In this document: one piece after another, positions 35,766 through 47,271 of the stretch
How positions within the stretch are numbered: position 1 is the first letter of the stretch
Layout: each line of letters begins with the position of its first letter
Assembly: GCA_037157565.1 (NCBI GenBank)
Contig: JAZHRO010000063.1
Span: 156,104,501 to 156,168,500, forward strand
Length of the DNA stretch: 64,000 nt
Origin: Thalassia testudinum
Taxonomy: Eukaryota; Streptophyta; Magnoliopsida; Alismatales; Hydrocharitaceae
Reading direction: 5' to 3'
The notes under the pieces: generated by a model
What the model was told of the DNA's origin: nothing
The model's database searches: none
Seen by the model: only the letters and a program-made list of their open reading frames with translations
Made by a program: the position numbers and the translations under genes

Positions 35766-37974
35766 TGATGCGAAAAGTCGCGTGATTTGTAAAAGCGAGT
35801 TTTTAATGTTGTAACACACGAATTCACATACGCTTGTAAATTTGTATCCTAGATAGGGGAGTATCTAGGGTCGTCCAAGGAGGCAAAAATTGCAATTCAA
35901 TTTTCTTGCTAAAAATAAATCTCAACTTTCTTTTTGGTATTTTAAATATATATATATATATATATTGCATTTTGAAATAATACGGGCAAAGTGTGAATTG
36001 TGACGAAAAAGTGCTAACACCTAAAATGCTAAGCTAAAACTTAAGAGATTAAAATGTCCACTACCTAAGCTCACTCTAGGCAAGTGGAGGCCTAGAGTAA
36101 TTAGGGAGTGGAAGTAGAATAAGTGCTAGAACTACAGTAACAATTGCAATAGGAAATTAAAAAGAAGGCAATTTGATTAACTAGAATTTGTGTTCTTTTC
36201 AAAGTCAAGTAGAGGAATGCTTCTACTAGAAATGAAAAAATCTAAAAGCAATAAAAGAAACACAAATCCTCTTGCAAAATTTGGTGAAGAAGGGAGTCTT
36301 CTTGCTCCAAGTCTAGCTGCTCCTTGGCTTGAAAAGAGGGCCTCCTTCTTCTCCTTCCTTGAGAGCTCCTCCGAGGTGGATGCTACCACCTTCAATGCTC
36401 TCCTCCAAGGGGTGGGCATGCACCACCCTCAAATTCTCCTCCAAGGTGGCGTGGACCACCTTCAAGATCTCCTCCAAAGATCTTCCTTTCCTGGCTCCTC
36501 CTTTGGCTGCGTGGGCTCAAGAGAGAAGGGAAGAGGGGAAGGCACCAAAGGGACACAATATCCCCTTAATCTTCTTCTTCTTCTCTCTTGGGCGTGGACT
36601 CTAGGTAGAGTATGAGAGTGAATTTGCTAGCCAAGGATGGTTTGAATGGTGGTGGGTAGTGGTCTTTTTATAGGGTAGGATGGGGGGTTAAGGTGACTCT
36701 TGAAATGGAGGGCTAAGATGGGAAGATGGAGGTGGTTAGTTGATCCTAGGGTTAAAGATGGTTGTCGCCACCTAAGGGGTGTAAGGGGGATAGTTAGGGT
36801 TGGTCAAGGGGCACCTAAAAGTGGATCCAACCATGGAGAGGTGCCATTGGTTGGCACCAACTTTGAGGCTTCTAGAAGGTGCGATTATGTGGATGGTGGA
36901 GATGGGTTTAAGGGGAGATGTGTGGTGGCGATGAAGGGGGTTTTTGGAGGGAAAAGTGGTGCCAACAAGGGGGTAGTTAGGGTGGTTTTGGTGCCACTTT
37001 TAGGTGTCTTTTGGAGGTGGTGGGTAGGCTAGGTTGGCGCCAAGTAGGGTTAGCTTATGTGGAGCTTAGGTGGAGCTAGTTGGTGGAGCTGTTAGGCAGG
37101 GTTTTTTGGGTGGTACAAGCCAAGGAAGCTGGAGCATAGCTAAGCTAAGCTAAGCTAGCTTAGATAATGGTGGAGTGGAGGAGGAGGTGTTGGAGCTAGG
37201 GTTTGGAGGGAGGAGTTGGTTCTGAAGAGTCCGGAGTTGAAGTGGAGCTGGCAGTTGTTGAAGAGGTCAACATGGGGCTACTCCAACTGGCTTAGCTTGC
37301 TAGTTCTTTGCTAGCTACTAAGCCAAGCTAAAGTGAGCTGGCTTTTGTTGAATGGAGCTGAGGTGAGCTGGGTCTAGTGCTCCCGGGGAGGATTGAGATG
37401 GTTGAGATAGCTAAGGTAGCTTAGCTCAATTAGCTTGAGCTAAGCTGGGTCCCCAGGAGCTGGACTTGAGCTTCCTGAGCTGGGATGAGTTCTTCTTTAG
37501 CTGGATGGAGTTGAGTGGAGCTGGATGTAGCTGGATCTGAGTTGGGGTGAACTCCAGTCAACTCAGCTGAGCTAGCTAGAGCTCCCTATGGACTAGTGGG
37601 AGCTAAAATGAACTAGACTCAACTAGGTTGAGCTGGATCTGAGCTGACTTAAGCTAGGGTGAGTGGAGCTGGGATGAGCTAACCCTAGTTCAAGTGAGCT
37701 AGGTTCCAGCTGTAGTGAGCTGGATCAAGCTGAGTTCCAGCTAGTCTGAGCTCCTCCTTCACTATTTGCCTTCTTGAGTGCTAGGGTTTTAGGGATCTGT
37801 ATATCTGTTCATCCCTAACACTCACAAAAACACATTAAAACAACAAGAGAAAATGCAATGCATGCCTAACCTAGTTAATGCCGAAATGCAGCCCAGAAAC
37901 CCGTTTGCGGAGTAAAATCCTAAGAGCTAGGTTTGTTTTAATGCATAAGAATGATGATAAACTGGCATTTATCA
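35766..37974 (-). mobile_element. S3: solo LTR inserted in E4 RT
   Basis: 2209 bases flanked by TTCTG (35761-35765) and TTCTA (37975-37979), a target duplication with one change. RT reads straight through once the insert is removed. On the minus strand it starts TGATAAA at 37974 and ends CGCATCA at 35766. TATAAAAA lies on the minus strand at 36665-36672. The minus-strand start is a perfect 7-bp hairpin (37955-37974). The segment 37030-37760 is packed with AGCT tetranucleotides, and a TA microsatellite lies at 35948-35966. Open frames at 36180-37030 have no recognisable domain. Confidence 0.85.
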
Positions 37975-38960
37975 TTCTATTTTCTTGACGGGTACTCTGG
38001 GTATAATCAGATAGCCATTTTTCCTGACGATCAGGAGCGTACCACCTTCACGAGTCCGTATGGCACATTTGCATTTCGCCGAATGCCATTAGGGTTATGT
38101 AATGCTCCTGCCACTTTCCAATGTTGTATGATGGCTATCTTTTCTAATATGATAGTCGAGTTCGTTGAAATTTTCATGAATGACTTCTCCATTTATGGCT
38201 CGTCATTTGACCTATGCCTTTCACACCTTGATAAAGTCTTAACCCGTTGCGAAGAGGCAAAGCTGGTGCTTAGCTGGGAGAAAAGCCACTTTATGGTTCA
38301 GCAGGGCATTGTGTTAGGGCATATAGTTTCCGAGAGAGGATTAGAGGTGGACACCGCAAAAATTGATTCCATCTCTAAGCTTCCATTGCCTGCCAATGTT
38401 TGTCAGGTTAGATCTTTCCTTGGCCATGCTGGATTTTATAGGTGCTTCATTAGAGACTTTAGTAAAATCTCTAAGCCACTCTACGACCTGTTAGTGAAGG
38501 ATGTCTCCTTCGATTTTGATGATAGATGTGGCGAGGCTTTCCAAGTTTTAAAGAATGCCCTTATTACCGCGATGATTCTCCAAGCACCAAATTGGACCCT
38601 CCCGTTTGAGCTTGTGTGCGATGCTTTTGATTTTGCAGTGGGAGCGATCTTAGGTCAAAGGGTTGATGGCAAACCTCATGTGCTGCATTATGCTAGCAAG
38701 ACCCTTACGGATCCTCAGCAAAACTACACGGTCACTGAAAAGGAACTACTTACTGTAGTATTTGCTTTGGAAAAGTTTCGGTCTTATCTTTTGGGATCCA
38801 AGGTTGTGGTGTTCACTGATCATTCTACCCTAAAGCATCTTCTTGCTAAAAGGACACCAAACCTCGCCTAATTCATTGGATTCTACTACTCCAAGAATTT
38901 GACCTGGAAATTAAAGACAAGAAAGGAGTTGAGAATGTGGTAGTAGATCATCTGTCTAGG
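37975..38960 (+). pseudogene. pol: E4 pol: rest of RT and RNase H
   Basis: Continues RT from FLDGYSGYNQIA near 37983. The catalytic box is FMND near 38175: the first aspartate of FMDD is asparagine, a single G-to-A change, so this RT is catalytically dead even apart from S3. RNase H begins near 38620 with VCDAFDF and includes EKELLTVVFALEKF. A one-base loss near 38850 (in an A-run) shifts the frame, and the remainder to about 38960 is read in the next frame. Confidence 0.85.
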
Positions 38961-39019
38961 ATCCCTATTGAGGCATCAAACCCTACTGGCGGTATTCAAG
39001 AGACTTTCCCTGATGAGTC

Positions 39020-40310
39020 TTTGATGGTCGTGGAAGCTAAAACTCCTTAGTTTGCTAACATAGTGAACTATCTGGTCACGGGCATTACCCCCAGTACTTG
39101 GGACAAGCAGAAGCGAGACAAGTTTCTTGCCAATGCTAAATTTTATCACTGGGAGGAACCTGAGCTTTTTAGAGCAGGCCCTGACTAGCTTTTTCGCCGT
39201 TGCGTCCCTGATGAAGAACAAAGAAGTGTTCTGAGTTTCTGCCATGACCTCCATTGTGGGGGACATTTTAGTGGGAAGAAGATTGCCCATAAGGTTCTTC
39301 AGTCTGGATTTTGGTGGCCCACATTATTCTGAGATACACATACGTATGTGGGCGCATGTCTACACTGGCAGTAGACGAGAACCATTCGAAAAAGGGATGA
39401 GATGCCCCAACAACCTATCCTCCCTGTTGAAATTTGGGGCATTGATTTCATGGGTCCCTTTCCTATGTCTTTCGGATATGAATACATCCTGGTGGTTGTA
39501 GACTATGTATTGAAATGGATAGAAGCCATACTCACGCGAACCAATGACCATTCCGTGGTCTTTGGCTTTGTTAAGGCTAATATCATTTCTCGGTACGGGT
39601 GCCCAAGGATGATCATAAGTGATGGAGGACCTCATTTCAAGAATGTACACTTCACTAAACTACTCCAAAATTTGGGAGTCAACCACATGATAGCCACACC
39701 TTACCAAGCCCAAATGAGTGGACAAGTTGAAGTGTCTAATAGGGAGATTAAGCAAATTTTAGAAAAAACTCAGAAGGATTGATCTAAAAAACTAAATGAT
39801 GCTCTTTGGGCCTACAGAACTACGTATAAGACTCCCTTGGGCATGTCTCCTTTCCGTCTTGTCTACGAAAAAGTGTGCCACCTTCCCGTTGAAATCCAAC
39901 ATAAAGCTTATTGGGCTATTAAAAACGTTAACTTGAATCTGGATAAAGCAGGAAAGGCACGTATGTTAGATTTAAGTGAGCTTTAGGAGCTTCGTAATGA
40001 AGCCTATGAAACTTCTCAAGCTTACAAGCAACGTACAAAAGTCTTTCATGATAAGCACATCATTAGAAAGACATTTGAGCCTAACCAGTGGGTCTAGCTT
40101 TTCAATTCTAGACTTAAATTATTTCCTGGAAAGCTTAAGTCCCGCTGGGATGGGCTATACGCTGTTATCAATACTTTCCCTCATGGAGCTGTAGAAATTC
40201 GGAACCCTACTTCAGGTGCGAGATTTAAGGTAAATGGCCAGCGACTTAAACCTTATATTACTCTTTCAAATGGCCAGGTTTTGGACGCACTTCGGCTTGA
40301 GGAGCCTTAG
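39020..40310 (+). pseudogene. pol: E4 pol: integrase
   Basis: Zinc-binding region from about 39230 (CHDLHCGGHFSGKK), with its second half damaged (39330-39390). The catalytic core has D in GIDFMGPFP near 39440, D in ISDGGPHF near 39617 and E in [12 protein letters not shown] near 39725. Stops near 39186, 39330, 39780, 39984 and 40096 inactivate it. The frame ends at TAG 40308-40310, and the stop lies inside a perfect hairpin (40299-40305 with 40310-40316). Confidence 0.85.
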
Positions 40311-40440
40311 CTCCTCTCACTCTCCTCAGGTAATATTCTTCTATGTCTGCATTTTTCCAATGAGGACATTGTTAGTCTTAGTCATGGGGGGGTATAACCT
40401 GAGAATGTTTATAGCATTTATAAATATTTGCATACATATA

Positions 40441-40484
<44 letters not shown>

Positions 40485-41855
40485 CTTATTTTCTTGAGCT
40501 GAATGGGTTAGTCCCTAGCAAAATATCTTTGTCATTGGAGGTTTTTCTTCTTAAATTATTTCTTAAGTTTAGAATATAGTACATTTACTTCACATGCACG
40601 TAGACTGGGTAATGGATCCTTGAAGAAAACCAATAAGCATTTGTAGTCTACTGAACCCTTGGACAATTAATAGGGAGTCAGGCATACTATCTTCTAGTAG
40701 ATCCACCCCATATTTGTGAGATGAAAGTAGAGAGATTACTAGTGCTCTAAGTCTAGTGCAAGGACTCTTAAGTTTTGGACAATTAGATGATGATACTTCA
40801 GAGTTAGGCATAGTTTTAGCTCTCTGTTCCTGTGTGCGTACTTTGTGTGAATTCCTGGGAGTCACCAAATAAGGCAGATACACAGAGATTGAGTCTTAAT
40901 AAAGCTATGACTATGATGGATGGTTACGACTGTCCTTCATAGAGTCCTAGGCTGAAGGAGGGCAATAGTGTCAAAGGTCAGAAATACGCCTGTCCCATCC
41001 ATTCCTTCCCGGTGTCGAGAATAGGCACTTCCACCAAATAAACCACACAATATCCTCTTGACCATCATCATCCCTAATAATGCCTCATAAATAAAAGTTT
41101 GTGTCGTGTTATGTTAATTTTGAATGAAAAAAGAAGAAGAAGAAAAAGAAAAGAGAAAGCGAAAAAGAAAAAGAAAAGAGTCCAAGTTTATAATGTTATC
41201 TATGTAACATTATTTCTGAGGCAACAAAACACCTATCACGATCCACCAAATATAACCTATGCCTACCTTTCAGTATTTCTAATCACCTGAATACTAGCTA
41301 AGAACTCTAACTTAGTTGTAGAGTTATTAGGACTTTAGTTGATGTGTGAATGCCATGTGAGGCCACCAAATAGTGAGTACACTTATTAAATCTGGAGAGA
41401 TTTGTGATCTCAGAAAGAAAAGAAGAAAAAGAGTGAGCGCCAAGGAACATCAAGAGAGTACAGTTGTTTAGCCTCTCTCTGGGTTTATTCATTTGATAGT
41501 CTGGATATCTAGAGTCTGTAGTACTAGACTACATGTAGCACCAGATAAGTGTGTGCCACCAAATATAAATCCATTCAACTCAGCATCTCCTGCCTAAGCT
41601 AAAAAGCCGGGGTCAATTTACAGATTATTTTCTACTTTATCCCCGAGGGAAGTAGTTGCCTATCCCGATAGAATTTTCCAAGGGTTAAGTGCAAACTGCA
41701 AATGTAAGTTGGTTATTTTCACTTGGATCTGTTACCTAGGCTTTCATCACTTCACATTTGTTTGGATCTTTAAAGTTTTGAAATAAGAAAAGAAGAAATC
41801 TTCTGATTACTTCTATTATTTTTCATTTTTGCTAGGGACTAGCAAATCTTAAGCA
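40311..41855 (+). other. E4 post-pol non-coding region
   Basis: Holds hairpin 40358-40371 (CAATG, AGGA loop, CATTG) and a seven-G run at 40386-40392, then a TA/CA microsatellite (40434-40482), a purine-rich block (41120-41180) and no long frame. The pre-PPT hairpin stands at 41828-41846 with a GGA loop. Confidence 0.6.
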
Positions 41856-41865
41856 TGGGGGTATT
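41856..41865 (+). promoter_or_regulatory. E4 PPT
   Basis: A GGGGGTATT tract directly upstream of the LTR start TGATGAG at 41866, ten bases after the pre-PPT hairpin. Confidence 0.75.
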
Positions 41866-43565
41866 TGATGAGTCCATTTTAATGGACTATTGTTACGCCT
41901 AAGTACTTTAATTCTAACATAGTATGTTTGTTAATAATCACATTAGGTCATTAAATAAGTGCATGCATCATTACTTGAGTTTTTTATCTATTTTATCGCA
42001 TTTTATAACTTAGTATGTAATTATTTTATGTTTTGTTGTTGCAGGAATGATGTGGAAAAGAACAAGGAGGGGGGGATAAATTTCCCCCAACAAACGCCTC
42101 AACATCTCCCTCATCCTACGGTCGTCCTCCCTCAACAAATGAAGCCATATTTAGAAAAGGGTTTTGAAAATCCCTTGAAGGACGGAAGAGAGGAGATCTA
42201 GAGCGAGAGGCGGAGGGGCTTGGGGCATCCATCGAAAACTGCATGCACTGTGCAACCAGTGCGCACTGTGCACCAATGCCCCCACAGCCTGCCTCGCGCC
42301 ATGCCATCGCCCTCCACTGGTACTGTCAGGCGCCCGCAGGCACTGCACCCTCCAGCGCTCTTGCGCGCCCAGCGTGCCCAGTGCGACCACCAGTGCTCTT
42401 GCGCGCCCAGCACCCTTGCGCAACCACCAGCGCCCTCGCACGCCCACACCAGCAGGCACTGGGCCCTCACCAGCACCCTTGCTCGCCCTCTAGCACTGCT
42501 TCACCCATCAGCGCCCTCATCAGCCCTGCAAGTGCGTAGCATGCCTCACACCATCGTCATTGCCTGCAGGCGTTGCACTGCAGCCACCCGCAGGTGACCG
42601 CAGATGCCACAGTGCCCTCGCATGCCCCCTCCAGTGCCCTTGTGCGCCAGCCTTCAGCAGCACCAGCGCTTGCGCCCGCACTGCAGACCGCACCGCGCCC
42701 GTGCCTCTCCATCTTCTTCCTCCTCCGCTTCTCTGCGGCAGTAGTGCGAGCCTCTAGCCTGCCCAACAGCGGCCTTGCGCAGCGTACCCCTCACGTGACC
42801 AACAGTCAGCAGGCCACCGTGCACGCACGCAATAGCAGTAGCGGCGACAACCCCCTGTAGTAAGCTCGACCGGCGTCAAGCTCTCCGGTTGACCGCCACC
42901 CGCCACCTCCGGCCGTGCTTCCCCCGCTGTCGTGATCACCTCTCTCCCACGCACCACCAGCGAGCCTCGGTCGGCCGGCCACCAAGCCTTCACGCACGCA
43001 AAGAGGAGAGAGGAAATTTCCTCTGTTTTTGGTGACATTAAAATTTACCAATTGTGCCATTGCCAGAAACCCTATTACATTATTTAGTGGATTAATATAT
43101 TTGATTGAAATTGCATGCATGCCCTTACATGTTATAGTATTTCTTTCATGCACTTAACTCTTAAATGGTGATGTTGATAAATGCATAAGATCTCATCCAT
43201 ACACTCACATGACCTAAAAAAGAAAGCCCCATGTCTTGAAATATGACTATGTTACATGCCAGTACAAGTTATTTCATGAAAGGAAAATTACATTCATACC
43301 CTTGCATTTCTAAATAATTACGTGTTCCTTCTTTTCACCTTGTTTCGCATCAGATTTGAACACGAATTGCGCACGTGATTGAATAGGTACAAAGGAAAAA
43401 AATATTTCTTGAATTTATTGGTCTATTCCTCCCTGTGGATGCGACATCCTTTTTTTGGTTTAAATTCATATCTATGTTAATCTTTGATTGAGAGATTTCC
43501 ACCACATTAATTACAATGACATATCCTTCTACTGCTATCATAAATAAGTGAAACTCTCTTCGTCA
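41866..43565 (+). repeat. E4 3' LTR
   Basis: 1700 bases, closely matching 27997-29664. It ends TTCGTCA. A hairpin lies at 41871-41888. Confidence 0.9.
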
Positions 43566-44633
43566 GTTGCTTAACTGCAACCGGCCTAGGATCACCTGTC
43601 AAAGGAGTTACAAGAGGCAGATGCAAGGATCGCCTCCCGTCCATAAAACGAAAAGAATGTGCAAAGGCACACTCACACCACCAGAAAATAGTGGCACAAA
43701 AACTCGCAAAACAATGCAAAATACGTGGGTTTTTCTCTTCTTTCAAGGGAAAGAAGAGATTCCTAAAATACGCAAAAATACTTTGGACACAAACAAGTAT
43801 AGTAACAGTATCAAAATACGCATCCTAAACCTGTGTCTATGCAAGTGCATATCCTTAAGGCTCAAAGGTCTAAGGTCAAGGATCGAGACCACTCACTACT
43901 AGCTCCCCGGGGCTCTAGTTGTGAGACAGACTTATTGATCTTCGGCCAAAGCCCTAAGAGGTACAAAGAGGAGAGATAGAAAATTCAGACTCGTGTGACT
44001 CTAGTGATCGCACTGTGTGTGCGATAGCATGCAACAGACGATTGCGATAAAACCCACTTGCATTATGCAAACAGATTAAGTCACAATTTTTATTTTCCTC
44101 TTTTTTACTTAATCTTTTCAAAAATATGATAGAAAGAATTAAAGTGACCACTTTTTAAATATCTTCAGAGAATATGTGTGGTCTTGATATTATTTCCAAG
44201 ATAGGGATCTACACAGTTTTTTTACGTGTTTTCCCACTGATGCGAGAAAAATAGTAGAAATTTTCTGAGTCAGATCGAAAAGTCACTAGTAGATAAAATG
44301 CACTCCTAAGAGTGTATGCCTATACCATGCTACTTCTAGTCAGAAAGGATGTATTTTTGTATTTTTCAATTTTTATCTAACTAAATGCAACAATTCAAAC
44401 TAACTAAAGACTAAGAAAAATACTTACAATGGTATTTATAATGAAAAATAGAACTAAGAAAACCCACCTTCTTCCTGAGATTACCCATAAAGGTAAACCT
44501 GAAAAGAAGATAGAAAACAAAACAAAAACACAACTCATTAAAACAAAACACTAAAAATAGTAAAATTGGTGAATATAATTATAGTTACCTCCTATGGCAC
44601 AGGGGAATATTTTGATGAATTAAAATATTACCT
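43566..44633 (-). other. E1 untranslated leader
   Basis: About 1.07 kb between the E1 PBS and the E4 insertion. It is similar in length to the leaders of E2 and E4, and I see no convincing frame. Its left edge (GTTGC) is not duplicated on the other side of E4, so part of the leader may be lost. Confidence 0.45.
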
Positions 44634-44650
44634 CCCCGGCAACGGTGCCA
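44634..44650 (-). promoter_or_regulatory. E1 primer-binding site
   Basis: TGGCACCGTTGCCGGGG on the minus strand, six bases from the right E1 LTR; tRNA-Asp type with one difference from E2. Downstream bases 44627-44632 can pair back onto 44638-44643 with two wobble pairs. Confidence 0.8.
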
Positions 44651-46409
44651 TTAAAATGATGCGTTCTCTTCTCAACACAATTAATTAACTTAATTGTGTT
44701 TAATTATGTGTAGAAGAAAGTAACTTAGGTTAACTCGAATTTGTGTCGGTTGAGTAGTATAGGGTCAAGTTAACCTAACATTTTAGATTTTATTTCTTTT
44801 AACTGGTTGAGTCCAGGTCAATCGCTGGGAGGTATAGCTTATTCAGAATTCACCAATCAGTTTAAACAACTCATAAGAGGTATAATTAAGTTAATTTTAA
44901 CAACATGAATTTTGCTTAATGATTTGAATTTAAGACATATGCAAAATTCCATAAGAAAACATATTTACACAAATGATCTACTTTAATAACAAGTAAACAT
45001 GTTAATTTCTATTTATTTCAAAAGATTAAGGCAATAGAAAGTTTTACTAATTAAAAATATGCCTTCTTACAACATTAAACTCAAAAAAGGAATTAAAAAT
45101 AATGCAAGAAAGTAAATCATTTATTCTCTTTGTTTCTTCAGCCTCTTTCACTTTTTTTTCTTCTTCTTTTACCTTTTCTCTTTCTCTTTTCTCTTTTCTT
45201 TTACTTATTTTTCTCGAGCTCTTCTCTTTCTTCTACGAATTCTTCTCTTTTCTGCCTTGCCTCTTAGTGCCTGTTCAGCTTTCTCTTTCTTCTATGAATT
45301 CTTCCTATCTTCCTTCTCCTTTCTCTTCCTTTGCTTTGCTCCTCCTGCTTTTGCCTTAGCATTTAACCTTTCTTCCTTCTCTTTATCTTCTCCTTAGCAT
45401 TTCCTTCTTTCTGAGCCTTGGCCTTTTAGCCCTTAACATTTCTTCCCTCAGCACTTTCCTTAAACTTCCTTCCTTCAGAACTTAACATCTTTTTCCTTAA
45501 CCTTTCTTCCTTGAGCTGAACCAGGTTTATTTTCTCTTCAACCAAAAATTAGGTTATTTAGTTAGCAGCTTGGACCATTCGGGGATATGCAGCACTCTTC
45601 TCAGGGTGGGACTAGAGCCTTCTAGGTCCAAGCCTGATTCATTTAGTTCGGTCTATTTTCTAGTTTAGAGTTTCGAGCCAAATCAGTTCACGCCTCCCAG
45701 GCCTCGCACACACCCTCCCAAGGCCCACACTCGCACACCACAGGCACACACACTCGCAAGCACATACGCGCCCACACACACAATGCTCAGAATCAATGCT
45801 CAATCGGTAACCATTCGCTGTGCGCTGATGACTGAAGTGCCTATACAACGAAAGAGTTTTATACCTGATGTACGGGAGACGCATATGTTTAAAAGAGTCA
45901 TTATAGCTTGCACTCGCAACGTTGGTTTTAAATGAAGAAATGGACGTGAGTCCGAGTGTCGATCTCAGGGAGGCGTGAAAACTAGATTTTTCTTATCACT
46001 TAATGTCATGGAAATAACGGGTTTTTGCTTGCGAAAAGTCATGGGTGAAAAGCAAGTGACAGAGAGAGAAAGAGAGAGAGAGAGAGAATAGGGTTAGAAT
46101 TGTTTCATTCACAACATGCAACTTAAACATAAAAGAAGGCAAGTAAGTAGATAGAAAACAACTTCATTTGACATGCAACTTTAGTTTATAATTACAACAC
46201 TAGACAAATGCTCGTACACAAGTAAAGTAAAGCTTAAGATAAAAAGGGAAAGAGAGAGAGAGAAGACGGTGAGGCAGCCACGGCGGTGGAGGGGGGCTTC
46301 GTCGGCGGCTCGTCGGCTCCGGCGATTACAAAGAGAGCTAATGGTGGCTAGGAGTGGGGTAGAGCACTTGCAAGTGGATTCAATGCCCTCCATGGGTGGT
46401 TGGGTGGAG

Positions 46410-46417
46410 TTTATATA
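46410..46417 (-). promoter_or_regulatory. TATA box of E5 left LTR
   Basis: TATATAAA on the minus strand, conserved in the right copy at 51982-51989. Confidence 0.55.
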
Positions 46418-46719
46418 AGCAAAAGGGTTTTCTAATTTAAGTATGGGCTTTAGCGACGTCCGGGACGTCGCTAAACCCATACCATATCCGTCGGTGTAGC
46501 CCTCTTCGCCCGCCAGTCACAAGCGCACCTTGTGATTCTTCGGAGGCGATCTGCACGCACACGTTGTAAGCCATCCGATCGAAGATCGGACGGCTGAGAT
46601 CCCACGAAGAGTGCGCTCGCGGATCCGTTGCGCCGCGTGTGCTCCATCTGCGCCATTTGCTGCTAATTGGGTGGTTGAAATTGAGCATGCCTCAAATCGC
46701 ACAGAATTGAGAAGCGACA

Positions 46720-46780
46720 GGCGTTTCGAACCCGCGCCTTTGAATGCGAGGTCGAAGCGCCGACCACTAAGCTGTGAGGG
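46720..46780 (-). other. tRNA-like segment with A and B boxes in E5 left LTR
   Basis: The minus strand has an A-box-like CAGCTTAGTGGTCGG and, some 40 bases on, a B-box-like GGTTCGAAA. The other LTR (52350-52403) has the better A box TAGCTCAGTGG and AGTTCGAAA at the same spacing, with a 6-bp stem between them. Acceptor pairing is lost, so it is not a functional tRNA. Confidence 0.5.
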
Positions 46781-47235
46781 CATATTGTCGTGGCGAGAGT
46801 CAGGTGCGTGGGCATTCTTGACCGTTTGATCGAAGATCAATGGCTGAGAGTTGTCCTCCTGGTGAAGGCAGAGACAGGCGGTGGTCTGGATGCAACGAGC
46901 AGGTGCCACATGGCGCACTGTGGGTTGTCGATCATTAGATTAACGGTTAGAACTTCTTGGGCTCATTGCAGGAGCTCCAGATGTCGGATTTGGCCGATTT
47001 TAAGTTCATTGAACTCCGTTCATCGCTCTGAATCCATCCGTGCGGTCTGATTGCTCATCTAAGGCCTGTTTTGTCATGTCCTTGTACACATGGCCATTAA
47101 TAATGTATTATAAGCAATCTTAATGTGCAATGCATGCCATGCTCCTATTCCTATTTATGATGCATTATCTGTGCATTTTTCTCTTAAGATGAACCCCAAT
47201 TGACAGATTTATCACCCCAAGATGCAGTGTTATCA

Positions 47236-47271
47236 TACCCCCATGTTTACTCCTTGCTAGTCCCTAGCAAG
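47236..47271 (-). promoter_or_regulatory. E5 PPT and pre-PPT hairpin
   Basis: On the minus strand a perfect 8-bp stem (47264-47271 with 47253-47260) with a GGA loop, then GGGGGTA next to the LTR start TGATAAC. Confidence 0.75.

Larger units (their letters stand above)
27997..43565 (+). mobile_element. E4: Athila-like Ty3/Gypsy element (degenerate)
   Basis: 5' LTR 27997-29664, PBS 29668-29684, leader, gag-pol 32671-40310, 3' non-coding region, PPT 41856-41865, 3' LTR 41866-43565. Two solo LTRs, S2 and S3, are inserted in the leader and in RT. Without them it is about 11.6 kb. The flanks ATTAT (27992-27996) and GTTGC (43566-43570) do not match, so one side was rearranged after insertion or the ends come from different copies. 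Confidence 0.85.
45866..47235 (-). repeat. E5 3' LTR (left copy)
   Basis: Contains a GA microsatellite (46061-46090), a near-perfect inverted repeat 46442-46481, a tRNA-like segment 46720-46780 (minus strand) and TATATAAA on the minus strand at 46410-46417. Confidence 0.9.

Noticed and set aside
36180..37032. Frames of 80-141 codons in S3
   Set aside because: They lie wholly in a solo LTR inserted in RT and have no domain.
46720..46780. A functional tRNA gene
   Set aside because: Acceptor-stem pairing is missing and the anticodon loop is one base too long; kept only as a tRNA-like segment.
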